Below, in pieces: positions 34,741 to 43,208 of a stretch of DNA of 64,000 nt; position 1 is the stretch's first letter; each line of letters begins with the position of its first letter. Position numbers and translations under genes: made by a program. The notes beneath the pieces were generated by a model that saw only the letters and a list, made by a program, of their open reading frames with translations, did no database searches and was not told the origin of the DNA. Where the stretch lies: NCBI RefSeq assembly GCF_913055835.1, contig NZ_CAJXKQ010000001.1, positions 1 to 64,000 of the forward strand, given 5' to 3'. This DNA comes from an uncultured Marinobacter sp. GTDB lineage: Bacteria > Pseudomonadota > Gammaproteobacteria > Pseudomonadales > Oleiphilaceae.

Positions 34741-35460
34741 GTGCCGTTAACGCTTGTTGCCATCGTTGTCGCGGTTGTTGCCTGGGTGTGGTTGCGCAAT
34801 CAGCCGGCCAGCCAACGTAATGCAGCCATTCTTAAACTCGCTTTGTTGGTCGGTATCGGGATCGTGGTCGTTCTGGCCGTAACCGGGCGCCTGCATTTTG
34901 TGTTCGCCGGGTTGGCGTTTCTGTATCCGCTATTGCGTCGCATGCTGCCGTCTTTGTTGCGTGGTGGGCTGGGTGGCATGGCTGGCGGAGCCCAAGCCAA
35001 AGCTGGAAATCAATCTCATGTGTCCAGTGACATCCTGGAAATGACTCTGGACCACGATTCCGGAACCATGAGCGGCAGGGTCATCAAGGGGCCCATGGAA
35101 GGCCGCGAGCTGGCGGATTTGGGCGAGAACGAGTTCCTTGAACTGCTGCGTTATTGCCGGGCGCAGGACGAAGACTCAGCCCGGCTCCTGGAAAGTTATC
35201 TGGATCGCCGGTTCGGTGATTCCTGGCGACAGGACGATGAGGCGGCCTCGGAAGATAGGCAGACTGGCAGCAATGGCAACGCGGGAGGCCCTCTGACCGA
35301 AAGCGAAGCACTGGATATCCTTGGGCTCGAGCCTGGAGCAAGTCGTGACGAGATCATCAAGGCCCATCGACGGATGATGCAGAAACTCCACCCGGATCAT
35401 GGTGGCAGCAATTACCTGGCAGCGCGTATTAACGAAGCCAAGGAATGCCTGTTGAGCTGA
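34741..35460 (+). CDS. membrane-anchored DnaJ-domain protein
   Basis: 239 residues from GTG 34741. Two N-terminal transmembrane helices (about 1-18 and 30-62), a Gly/Ala linker, a conserved MTLDHDSGTMSGRVIKGPMEG segment, and a C-terminal J-domain with the HPD motif (KLHPDHGGSNYLAARINEAK). The J-domain lies at the C-terminus, as in TIM14/Pam18 types, and should recruit DnaK to the membrane. Same orientation as the VWA gene (46-nt gap). Confidence 0.82.
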   Translation: MPLTLVAIVVAVVAWVWLRNQPASQRNAAILKLALLVGIGIVVVLAVTGRLHFVFAGLAFLYPLLRRMLPSLLRGGLGGMAGGAQAKAGNQSHVSSDILEMTLDHDSGTMSGRVIKGPMEGRELADLGENEFLELLRYCRAQDEDSARLLESYLDRRFGDSWRQDDEAASEDRQTGSNGNAGGPLTESEALDILGLEPGASRDEIIKAHRRMMQKLHPDHGGSNYLAARINEAKECLLS

Positions 35461-35539
35461 CCTGCTTAACAGAACGGTGGAGACTCTGACTGATAATTAC
35501 TGGCCGCTACGTGGCGATTACTGCCCCTGGCAGAGTATT

Positions 35540-35935
35540 TCAGGGTGCAGTCAAGGCAAAGCTCAGCAGCCACCTGTTACCGCTTTCGATTCTGGAAACC
35601 CTGTGCTGGTAAAGATCCGGACGGAAAAGATACAGTCGGCCGAAAAGGTTAAAGATGTTTTTCTCGCAGATGAATTCCCCACCGGCTTTGGGCTTGGCTA
35701 AAACACAATTAAGTTTGTAAAGTCGGCCCTCTGAGACCATGTCCACGTGCGGCCCTACCTTGTGGCCCTGTGGATATCGGACCAGGTATATATTCAGGCG
35801 TCTGGAATGAAAGAGAATGCGGGTTTTGACTTTTGCAGGCATGGTCGTAGCATAGGCTCTTGCAGAATCACTGGAAGAAGTTTGCGCGCTCCCCGGGCGG
35901 TTGGTCAATTCGCAGCGGGAAATCGCTTCTTCCAT
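35540..35935 (-). CDS. minimal 2-oxoglutarate/Fe(II) oxygenase
   Basis: 131 residues reduced to the double-stranded beta-helix core. Fe ligands are visible as H63-x-D65 (GPHVDMV) and H111 (LYQHRVSRI), with R121 (NRWLLSF) as the probable 2OG anchor. Substrate unknown; it resembles prolyl-hydroxylase-type 2OG enzymes but lacks their N-terminal helices. A start at 35842 (residue 32) is possible. Divergent from mtgA with only 17 nt between starts. Confidence 0.6.
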   Translation of the reverse strand: MEEAISRCELTNRPGSAQTSSSDSARAYATTMPAKVKTRILFHSRRLNIYLVRYPQGHKVGPHVDMVSEGRLYKLNCVLAKPKAGGEFICEKNIFNLFGRLYLFRPDLYQHRVSRIESGNRWLLSFALTAP

Positions 35936-35952
35936 GATGAGGGTTTGAGCTG

Positions 35953-36645
35953 ATGGCCAGGGGATCAGGCGCTCGCAAACTTGTGCGATGGTTGTCGCTG
36001 CTATGCGTTGGCGCTATCGTGCTGATCCTGTTGGTTGTTCTGGTCTTTCGGTTCGTGAATCCGCCGACTTCGGCCTTCATGCTGGGTTATCAGCTCCAGA
36101 GTACCGGCAAATCCCTCGCCCACGAATGGGTGCCCATGCGTGAGATCTCTGCCTGGATGCCGTTGGCGGTGGTTGCCAGCGAGGATCAGCGATTCCCGCA
36201 TCATGTGGGCGTGGATTTTGAGGCCATCCGTCAGGCTCTCTCCGAATACAGGGCGGGCGAGGGGCTCAGAGGGGCGAGCACCATCACCCAGCAAACGGCC
36301 AAGAACCTCTTTCTCTGGAACGGGCGTAGTTTTATCCGCAAGGCCATCGAGGCGGGTTTGGCTCTTGTTATAGACGGCCTCTGGCCAAAACAACGGGTGC
36401 TGGAAGTTTATCTGAACATTGCTGAGTTTGGTCCCGGCATCTATGGTGTCGAAGCTGCCAGCCAGGCCTATTTCGGCAAGCCAGCCCGTCATCTCACGCA
36501 GTACCAGTCGGCCGTACTTGCGGCCGTCCTTCCGAATCCCAAAGTGTTGCGTGTCAACTCACCATCCTCATACGTGCTGGAAAGAGTGGCTTGGATTCAA
36601 GGTCAGATGGCGCAACTTGGCCCCGGATACCTGCGCAATCTGTAG
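35953..36645 (+). CDS. mtgA: monofunctional peptidoglycan glycosyltransferase
   Basis: 230 residues. One N-terminal transmembrane helix (about 15-35) and a GT51 domain with catalytic Glu77 in ASEDQRFPHH, RGASTITQQTAKNLFL, and a KQRVLEVYLNIAEFGPGIYG motif. Polymerises lipid II glycan strands on the outer face of the inner membrane. ATG 35953 follows GAGGG. Confidence 0.95.
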   Translation: MARGSGARKLVRWLSLLCVGAIVLILLVVLVFRFVNPPTSAFMLGYQLQSTGKSLAHEWVPMREISAWMPLAVVASEDQRFPHHVGVDFEAIRQALSEYRAGEGLRGASTITQQTAKNLFLWNGRSFIRKAIEAGLALVIDGLWPKQRVLEVYLNIAEFGPGIYGVEAASQAYFGKPARHLTQYQSAVLAAVLPNPKVLRVNSPSSYVLERVAWIQGQMAQLGPGYLRNL

Positions 36646-36683
36646 TCTGGCCGAGACCAGCGGCTTGAAAGCCGTTGAGCAAA

Positions 36684-37352
36684 TCAATCGCTCTGTTTCA
36701 GGCCCATTTCCCAGAAATCGATTTCAAGCCGGGTGGCGTCGCTGAAGATCCGGGTCAGTTCCTTGAAGCGGGCAGGGGAGACATCGGCCAGGCGTTCGTT
36801 GAGCCAGTCAATCTCGGCCTGCATGGCTCCCTGGAACTCCGCGCTTTCATACATGGCGATCCAGGCATCATAGGGATTGCCGTCGCCCCGGACAGTCTCT
36901 GCGCGGCTGTTGAGCCAGTTGGCGATTTCACCGTAGCCCACCATGCACGGCGACAGGGCGACGTGCAGGTCCAGAAGGTCGCCCCGGTTGCCGGTATCCA
37001 GAACGTAGCGTGTGTAGGCCAATGTGGCCCGGGCTTCCGGCAGATCGGCCAGCTCTTGTTCGGAAATGCCCCATTCCTTGCAGTAGCTGACGTGCAGGTC
37101 CAGCTCGACATCCACGATGGCCTGCAACCCCTCCTTGGCTTGCCGAAGGTCCGACAGAGTTGGGCTTTTGTAAGCGGCCAGGGCAAAGGCACGGGCAAAC
37201 TGGATCAGGAACAGGTAGTCCTGCTTGAGGTAATGCTGGAACGCCTCGGGCGCCAGCGACGCATTGCCCAGCTGCTGCACGAAGCTGTGTTGGATGTACG
37301 CCTGCCATTCACTGTGGCAGCTCTTTTTCAGGTCTTCGAACTGATAAGGCAT
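36684..37352 (-). CDS. tenA: TenA-family thiaminase II/aminopyrimidine hydrolase
   Basis: 222 residues of the helical TenA/PqqC fold. The catalytic Cys136 lies in LSPCMVGYGEIANWL, and YLKQDYLFLIQFARAFA is the typical early motif. Salvages thiamin breakdown products (aminopyrimidine hydrolysis). ATG 37352 follows CAGGAG. No other thi gene is near. Probably co-transcribed with the 70-residue gene upstream (24-nt gap). Confidence 0.9.
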   Translation of the reverse strand: MPYQFEDLKKSCHSEWQAYIQHSFVQQLGNASLAPEAFQHYLKQDYLFLIQFARAFALAAYKSPTLSDLRQAKEGLQAIVDVELDLHVSYCKEWGISEQELADLPEARATLAYTRYVLDTGNRGDLLDLHVALSPCMVGYGEIANWLNSRAETVRGDGNPYDAWIAMYESAEFQGAMQAEIDWLNERLADVSPARFKELTRIFSDATRLEIDFWEMGLKQSD

Positions 37353-37375
37353 GCTTGCTCCTGAAGTGCGGTGGC

Positions 37376-37588
37376 TCAGTAACAGGAATTGGGGGATGAG
37401 TCCGGGTTGATTTCGCCGGCGACTTCTTCCGGGTCAATGCCGTGACTGGTCAGCACTTCCCGTACGAAGTTCACCTGGGCGAGGATTCTGTCAGCATCAT
37501 CCCCGTATTCAAACCGGTTGATCTCGACCGGCTGGGGCATGAAGGTAAAGGCGGTTTTCAGTGCGGTGAGTGTATCTTCATCGGCCAT
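37376..37588 (-). CDS. 70-residue acidic protein, unknown
   Basis: Product begins MADEDTLTALKTAFTFMPQP and ends SPNSCY; acidic, soluble, no motif recognised. ATG 37588 is spaced 7 nt from GAGGAG. The longer frame (to 38098) runs into the EamA gene in another frame and is not credible. Directly upstream of tenA, so probably in its operon. Confidence 0.6.
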   Translation of the reverse strand: MADEDTLTALKTAFTFMPQPVEINRFEYGDDADRILAQVNFVREVLTSHGIDPEEVAGEINPDSSPNSCY

Positions 37589-37700
37589 TGGCATACTCCT
37601 CATGCGGTTTGAGTGGCTCATGAGGAGTATACGCAAGTCTTCCTGTAAAGAACGATAGGTCTGGCCTTGAACCAGCCCTAATGCCGCCGGTATGGCCTGT

Positions 37701-38603
37701 TCAGGCTTTCCTGCGGCTTGATGCCACCAGTGAGCCCAGCACCACAAGCACTGCTGCCAGGGGCAGCCGCCAGTCCGGCGCTGCGATTCCGGCCAGCACC
37801 AGGAAAAGGGCGGCGAGCACGGGCACCGCATAGGCGAGGCTTCCCACCAGTGCCGTGGGCCCCTTCCGAAGGGCCAGATCCCAGGCCACCATGGCCAGTC
37901 CGTATGGCCCCAGACCGAGTGCGACACCAGCCACAAGCGCGGTGCCTGAAGGCAGTGCATGGGCAGAGCCGGATACGGTGTCCGCGGCTGCTGCTCCGGC
38001 GCCGGCCAGAAGGAACAGGCCTGGCATGACCGGAGCGATCGCAACCGGTGTTGCCTGGCAGATCCACGAATACAGGGCCCAGCAGCCCCCGGCCACAAGA
38101 GCTAGCCCGTAGCCAGTCAGATTGCCTGAAAAACCATTATTCAGAGCCTCTGGGCCGAGCAGCAAAGCCGCCCCGGCAAAGGCAATCAGTGCCCCCGCAA
38201 TAACCGGTAGGGCGATCCGCCGATGGAAAGCCCACTGGCTGATCAGGATGAACATCACCGGCCAGGTATAGGTGATCAGTGACGCCTCTGCGGTGGGCGC
38301 CATGCCCAAACCGGCCAGATAGGCGCCGACCGCTCCCAGTACCAGCAATGGCACAAGCCCGAAAATAACCAGTTTCCATTGCCAGGAGACTCTCACGGAT
38401 CTGCGCGCTTCGCGGCCGCGCAAACTCATGGGCAGCACAGCCAGGGCACCGCTGATCAGGGCGATGGTCGTAAGCTGAAACGGCGGAATGGAGCGCGCTG
38501 CATCCACCAGCAGAGGCGCGACGGCCCAAAGCACCACGGCAACCAGAGCCGCGATGATGCTCAGGATGTTGGGCAGGCGGATGGTCGCGTTGAGTATCCT
38601 CAT
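37701..38603 (-). CDS. EamA-family (DMT) exporter
   Basis: 300 residues, ten predicted helices in two EamA repeats (about 12-140 and 155-290). Signature-like segments: EASLITYTWPVMFILIS and GPTALVGSLAYAVPVLAALF. Drug/metabolite transporter superfamily, probably exporting an amino acid or related metabolite (YddG-like arrangement). Divergent from a LysR regulator, a common pairing in which the regulator controls the exporter. ATG 38603 follows GGAG. Confidence 0.85.
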   Translation of the reverse strand: MRILNATIRLPNILSIIAALVAVVLWAVAPLLVDAARSIPPFQLTTIALISGALAVLPMSLRGREARRSVRVSWQWKLVIFGLVPLLVLGAVGAYLAGLGMAPTAEASLITYTWPVMFILISQWAFHRRIALPVIAGALIAFAGAALLLGPEALNNGFSGNLTGYGLALVAGGCWALYSWICQATPVAIAPVMPGLFLLAGAGAAAADTVSGSAHALPSGTALVAGVALGLGPYGLAMVAWDLALRKGPTALVGSLAYAVPVLAALFLVLAGIAAPDWRLPLAAVLVVLGSLVASSRRKA

Positions 38604-38662
38604 GGGTAGTGCTCCTTTAGCCGGTGTGTTGCGATCTGACAGTGGCAGGATATACTCGGATT

Positions 38663-38703
38663 AAGCATCACAAAAACAACGGTTTTTGATAAAAAGCATC
38701 ACA
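38663..38703. promoter_or_regulatory. direct repeats and inverted repeat between eamA and lysR
   Basis: AAGCATCACA occurs twice, at 38663-38672 and 38694-38703 (31 bp apart, about three helical turns). Between them CAAAAAC (38671-38677) and GTTTTTG (38682-38688) form an inverted repeat. The block lies directly upstream of the LysR start and 60 bp from the exporter start, so it is the likely regulator-binding region. Confidence 0.55.
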
Positions 38704-38715
38704 GGAGATAATGAT

Positions 38716-39579
38716 TTGCGTCCACGGATTCTTGATCTGACCGTGCTGCAAACGCTGGTGGCCATTGCCGATACCGGAACGGTTACCGCGGCGGCCGAGC
38801 GGCTTGCGTATACCCAGTCAACCGTGAGCATGCAGTTGCATCGACTGGAGGCCTTGTTGGAAGTGTCCCTTCATGAGCGAGAGGGCCGACGTATACGGTT
38901 CACCGCGGAGGGTGAGCAGTTGATCGGCTACGCCCGCAAGATGCTGGCCCTGAACAACGAGGCATTGGATTCGTTGCAGCAGCGGCAGGTTTCGGGGCAA
39001 CTGAGCCTCGGTATCCCGGAAGACTATGCGTTTTTGCTGACTTCCGTTCTTTCCCATTTCAGCCAGCTCTTTCCGGCGGTTCAGCTGCAGGTGATTTGCG
39101 GGTCGAGTGTCAGGCTGCTGGAGCAGGTGCAGGCTGGTGAGCTGGATCTGGCGGTTGTGACACGCCAGACCCGCTCTCCCGGGGGTGAGGTGATTCGTCG
39201 CGAACCGCTGGTGTGGGCGGTCGGCGCCGAGAAGCAGCCGTCCCTGGCAGATCCTATCCCGCTTGCGCTCTATTCGCCGGGCGCCGATGTGTTCAGGGAG
39301 GTGGCGGAGCAGGCGCTGTTTTCTGCGGGGAGGCAATGGCGACTGGCGTACTCAAGTCAGTCGATGACGGGGTTGATGCCAGTAGTAGTGGCCGGATTGG
39401 CCGTGGTGCCGGTAACCCGTGACATGCTCACGCCCCAACTGCGCGTGCTGGACGAGCGCAGCGGTATGCCGGCCCTGCAATCCATCGAGATGGCCCTGCA
39501 TAGGCCACCGGGCCGCCCGACTGAACCTGCAAGGCAGATGGCGGAGCTGATCCGGGAGCATCTGGCGGGAGATGGCTGA
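38716..39579 (+). CDS. LysR-family regulator, likely of the divergent EamA exporter
   Basis: 287 residues: helix-turn-helix (LQTLVAIADTGTVTAAAERL then TQSTVSMQLHRLE) and a LysR effector domain. I place the start at TTG 38716, 8 nt after CAGGAG; an earlier in-frame TTG (38686) overlaps the repeat block and has no ribosome site. The order resembles IlvY/ArgP-like regulator-exporter pairs; the effector is unknown. Confidence 0.85.
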   Translation: MRPRILDLTVLQTLVAIADTGTVTAAAERLAYTQSTVSMQLHRLEALLEVSLHEREGRRIRFTAEGEQLIGYARKMLALNNEALDSLQQRQVSGQLSLGIPEDYAFLLTSVLSHFSQLFPAVQLQVICGSSVRLLEQVQAGELDLAVVTRQTRSPGGEVIRREPLVWAVGAEKQPSLADPIPLALYSPGADVFREVAEQALFSAGRQWRLAYSSQSMTGLMPVVVAGLAVVPVTRDMLTPQLRVLDERSGMPALQSIEMALHRPPGRPTEPARQMAELIREHLAGDG

Positions 39580-39636
39580 TCTGTCTACGTGTTAGGCTGT
39601 CGGTATCGTGTTGAAACGCAATGAACGGGATATGCC

Positions 39637-40284
39637 ATGAAAACGATCAACATCGACATTGTTTCCGACATCGCCTGCCCCTGGTGTGCGATTGGTTATG
39701 CGCGCCTGGAGCACGCCATGAAACAGTTGGCGCCTGAATACGAGTTTGGCGTCCGGTGGCATGCCTTTGAACTGAACCCGGATCACACTGGTGAAGGTGA
39801 GCCAATCCTGCCGGCGTTGGCCCGCAAGTACGGCCGGAGTGAGGAAGAGATGCGTGCCACTCAGGACCAGATGATGACGATTGCGAAGGATCTGGGCCTT
39901 AACTTTGAAAAAATGCAGGAGCGTTTCACCTGCAATACCTTCGATGCTCATCGGCTGGTGAAATGGGCCGGCCAGCAGGGCAAGCAGACGGAGATGAAAC
40001 AGGCGTTGTTCGAAGCCTATTTTGGAAAGGCAGAAGACGTTTCAGACCGCGACGTATTGTTGGGCTGTGTCGAGAGCCTTGGGCTGGATCGCGATAGGGC
40101 CGAGCAAATTCTGGATTCTGACGAATTCGCCAGTGTGGTCCGGGAGGACGAAGCTACCTACCAGCAGGCCGGCGTTTCTGCCGTGCCGGCGTTCATCGTG
40201 AACGGGAAATACCTGATCTCCGGCGCCCAGGAACCGGATACCCTGGTTCAGGCATTTGAAGAAATCAGCGCAAAGCCTGAGTGA
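39637..40284 (+). CDS. DsbA-family oxidoreductase (FrnE-like)
   Basis: 215 residues with thioredoxin fold, CPWC active site (Cys14, Cys17 in SDIACPWCAIG), a helical insertion, and the cis-Pro loop GVSAVPAFIVNGKYLISGAQ (as VSAVPAFIVNGKYLISGAQ). No signal peptide, so cytoplasmic, like FrnE/2-hydroxychromene-type members with disulfide isomerase or GST-kappa-like activity. Followed 20 nt later by a DUF4112 gene. Confidence 0.9.
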   Translation: MKTINIDIVSDIACPWCAIGYARLEHAMKQLAPEYEFGVRWHAFELNPDHTGEGEPILPALARKYGRSEEEMRATQDQMMTIAKDLGLNFEKMQERFTCNTFDAHRLVKWAGQQGKQTEMKQALFEAYFGKAEDVSDRDVLLGCVESLGLDRDRAEQILDSDEFASVVREDEATYQQAGVSAVPAFIVNGKYLISGAQEPDTLVQAFEEISAKPE

Positions 40285-40304
40285 GCGCCTGAACTGGAGC
40301 AGAA

Positions 40305-40760
40305 ATGCCGAAACCTTCCGAAGCCCGGCAGCGGGCCATTCTTGAGCGGCTGGATAAGTTCAGCCGCTTCACCGATAGCAACATTGCTATTCCGTTTACC
40401 AATGTAAGGATAGGAGCGGAGGCATTGATTGGCCTGTTGCCCGTGGTGGGGGACGCCGTGGGCCTGGTGCTGGCCGGCTACGTATTGGTGGAAGCACAGA
40501 GAGCGGGCGCCAGCAAGGCCGTTAAGCTTCGCATGCTGCGCAACATGGGCATTGATTTCCTGGGTGGCCTGCTGCCGGTGATAGGTGATGGCTTTGACGC
40601 GGTATACAAAGCCAATACCCGCAACACCCGCCTGCTGCGGAACTACCTGGAAAAGGAGTTGGCGATTGAACCTCCGCCTCCGCCTTTCCCCTGGCGGACC
40701 GTGTTCTGGTTATCCGTGCTGTTCGCTTTTGTTACTGGCGGCCTGGCTCTGATTTTCTAG
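40305..40760 (+). CDS. DUF4112 membrane protein
   Basis: 151 residues matching DUF4112: RLDKFSRFTDSNIAIPFTNV, GLLPVVGDAVGLVLAGYV, then GGLLPVIGDGFDAVYKANTR. Two membrane segments plus a C-terminal helix (about 125-150). Function unknown. Probably co-transcribed with the DsbA-family gene. Confidence 0.85.
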   Translation: MPKPSEARQRAILERLDKFSRFTDSNIAIPFTNVRIGAEALIGLLPVVGDAVGLVLAGYVLVEAQRAGASKAVKLRMLRNMGIDFLGGLLPVIGDGFDAVYKANTRNTRLLRNYLEKELAIEPPPPPFPWRTVFWLSVLFAFVTGGLALIF

Positions 40761-40865
40761 AGAGGCTGACGCTTTTAGTCGACTCAGTGTCGTATTGGTT
40801 CCTCCCGGAAACCTCAAGGACGGCCACATTAGGGCTATCGACAACCCGGCAAGGGGGAGATAGCC

Positions 40866-42227
40866 ATGGCCGTTAAATTCGAGCAAGCACTTCTGGATTA
40901 TCCACAACAACGGGCGGGCGCTGCACGCCAGCCCGACAGCGTCGACCAGTCGGATCGGCGCGTCCCTATCAACCTGCGCCAATCCGGGCCGACACCGGTG
41001 GAAATGCTGATCTCCACCCGTGTTCGCAAGTCACCCTATTGGCATCTGGCTTATGAAGCGGGCTGCTGGCGGGCGACGGTCTACAACCGTATGTACCACC
41101 CCCGCGGTTATGTCCGCCCGGAAGACGGCGGCGCCATGCTGGAGTACGAGTCGCTGATCCACGACGTCACCATGTGGAACGTGGCGGTTGAGCGCCAGAT
41201 CCAGGTCAAAGGCCCGGATGCCGAGCGGTTTGTGAATTACGTAATCACCCGGGATGCGACCAAGATCAAGCCCATGCGTGGCAAGTACGTCATTCTGTGC
41301 AATGAAGAAGGCGGCATCATCAATGACCCTGTTCTGCTAAGGGTCGCCGAGGACGAGTTCTGGTTTTCGCTCTCCGACAGTGACCTCGAGCTGTGGATGC
41401 GGGGCGTCAACATCGGCATGGGATTCGATGTCACCATTGCGGAAATCGACGTGGCGCCCGTGCAGATTCAGGGGCCCAAGTCCGAAGCGCTTATGGCGGA
41501 CCTGTTTGGTGACGCCGTTAGGGACATCCCCTACTACGGCCTGATGGAAGGCCAGGTGGCCGGCCACGACGTGATCGTTTCCCAGACCGGCTTTACCGGG
41601 GAGAAGGGGTACGAGATTTACCTCAAGGAAGCGACCAAATACGCCGAGGACCTCTGGTACACCGTGCTTGCCGCAGGCGAGCCTCACAATCTTCGGGTCA
41701 TAGCGCCCGCCCACCATCGCCGGATTGCCGCCGGCATTCTGTCCTGGGGGCAGGATGTGGATCAGGAAACCCTGCCGTTCCAGTGCAACCTGGCGTACCA
41801 GGTGCCGCGCAACAAGGAGGCCGATTATATCGGCAAGCAGCGGCTTGAGGCGGTCCGTGAACAGATGGAAGCCGGTCATCCGCCTTTCAGCCACATCATG
41901 GTGGGCATCCGTTTTGGTGGCGGCAAGGTGACTGACTATTCCAACGATTTCTGGCTGGTCAGCGGCCCGGATGGCGGCGAACCGGAGGGCTACGTTACCT
42001 CCCCCTGGTATTCCCCGGAGCTTGAAACCAACATCGCACTGGCCTACGTGCCATTTGATCTCCGAACTGTCGGCACGCGGCTGACTGTGCATCTTCCCGT
42101 GGAATATGCCGCCGCGGATGGCTCAACCGCTGTGGAGGCGGAAGTGGTGGACGTGCCTTTCCGGCCTTCGGTGAATCCCAACGCCCGCGAAAGAGCCCGG
42201 GCCAAGGGGATCGATTTCGCCGATTAA
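40866..42227 (+). CDS. DmdA/GcvT-like THF-dependent demethylase
   Basis: 453 residues of the GcvT/DmdA fold: a folate-binding first domain (VYNRMYHPRGY, VTMWNVAVERQIQVKGPDAERF, INDPVLLRVAEDEFWFSLSDSDLELW) and a C-terminal barrel (IMVGIRFGG...). These match the DMSP demethylase DmdA pattern better than glycine-cleavage GcvT or LigM, but an extra ~50 residues precede the usual DmdA start. Inferred reaction: methyl transfer from an S- or N-methylated substrate to THF. ATG 40866 follows GGGGGA. First gene of an operon with MetF-like and Fhs genes, which would oxidise the methyl group. Confidence 0.75.
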   Translation: MAVKFEQALLDYPQQRAGAARQPDSVDQSDRRVPINLRQSGPTPVEMLISTRVRKSPYWHLAYEAGCWRATVYNRMYHPRGYVRPEDGGAMLEYESLIHDVTMWNVAVERQIQVKGPDAERFVNYVITRDATKIKPMRGKYVILCNEEGGIINDPVLLRVAEDEFWFSLSDSDLELWMRGVNIGMGFDVTIAEIDVAPVQIQGPKSEALMADLFGDAVRDIPYYGLMEGQVAGHDVIVSQTGFTGEKGYEIYLKEATKYAEDLWYTVLAAGEPHNLRVIAPAHHRRIAAGILSWGQDVDQETLPFQCNLAYQVPRNKEADYIGKQRLEAVREQMEAGHPPFSHIMVGIRFGGGKVTDYSNDFWLVSGPDGGEPEGYVTSPWYSPELETNIALAYVPFDLRTVGTRLTVHLPVEYAAADGSTAVEAEVVDVPFRPSVNPNARERARAKGIDFAD

Positions 42228-42293
42228 CAGCGCCGGAAAAACCGGCGATAGCGGCTGTCTGGTAAACACTGTTGGCAATGGGGTGCGCGGTTT

Positions 42294-43208
42294 ATGACAC
42301 TGGTTAGTGAACCACAAGCGTTCAATCGGCCCGATGAGGAGGCAGCAGCACGATTTCGTGATCTGGTGCGCTCGGCATCCATCGAGGCTACACCCCGCCA
42401 GATCCTGACGACAGAGCATTTGCCGGATCTGCTGCCGACGGGCACCTGCGTGTACGTACCCTTCCTGCCAAAGGGAGAATTCAGCGACACGCTGGAGGCT
42501 TCCCGTCGTCTGCTGGATCTGGGCATGCAGCCAGTACCGCATGTGCCCGCCCGAATGGCCCAGAGCCGGGGGCAGATGGAGGACTGGTTGGCCCAATTGA
42601 ATGAAAACGGGGTGGACCGGCTGCTGCTGATCGCGGGCGACAGCGACGCGGTGGCCGGCCCGTTCCCCGACACGCTGGCGGTGCTTGAATCGGGATTGCT
42701 GGCCCAGTTCCGGTTCCACGGTATCGGGGTTGCGGCGCATCCGGACGGCCATCCCATGGCGGACAGGGCAACCCTGGCACAGGCGCTGAGCGTCAAGCGT
42801 GAATACGCCCGTACGACCGCGACCAGGCTCTGGGTGGTGACCCAGTTCACCTTCGACGCAGAAGTGGTGATCGACTGGCTGCAGGGGCTGGGCAACATTC
42901 TGGAGGAGGTGCCGGTCTATATCGGCATGGCGGGCCCGACGCGGGTTAAAACGCTTATCGCCTATGCAGCCATGTGTGGGGTGGGCGCATCCGCCCGGAT
43001 GCTGCTGCGTCGGCCTGGTAGCGCCCGGATGCTGGGTGCCTGGAAACCGGACGATATGGTCCGGGCACTGGTGGAGTATTGTCTGGAAAATCCAGAGACC
43101 CTGCTGCGGGGCATTCATCTGTTTCCGTTCGGAGGCCTGCGCCAGTCAGCGCAATGGATTCGGGATCACAGCGGGTCCGTCGACGAGAAGAGGGAGGCGG
43201 TGTCATGA
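42294..43208 (+). CDS. MetF-like methylenetetrahydrofolate reductase
   Basis: 304-residue TIM-barrel flavoprotein of the MTHFR superfamily, divergent from housekeeping MetF. Visible: an early Glu in SIEATPRQ corresponding to the catalytic EFFPP region, GVAAHPDGHP, LWVVTQFTFDAEVV and VPVYIGMAGPTRVKTL. In this operon it probably runs backwards, oxidising 5-methyl-THF produced by the DmdA-like enzyme to methylene-THF. Overlaps fhs by 4 nt (ATGA). Confidence 0.8.
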   Translation: MTLVSEPQAFNRPDEEAAARFRDLVRSASIEATPRQILTTEHLPDLLPTGTCVYVPFLPKGEFSDTLEASRRLLDLGMQPVPHVPARMAQSRGQMEDWLAQLNENGVDRLLLIAGDSDAVAGPFPDTLAVLESGLLAQFRFHGIGVAAHPDGHPMADRATLAQALSVKREYARTTATRLWVVTQFTFDAEVVIDWLQGLGNILEEVPVYIGMAGPTRVKTLIAYAAMCGVGASARMLLRRPGSARMLGAWKPDDMVRALVEYCLENPETLLRGIHLFPFGGLRQSAQWIRDHSGSVDEKREAVS

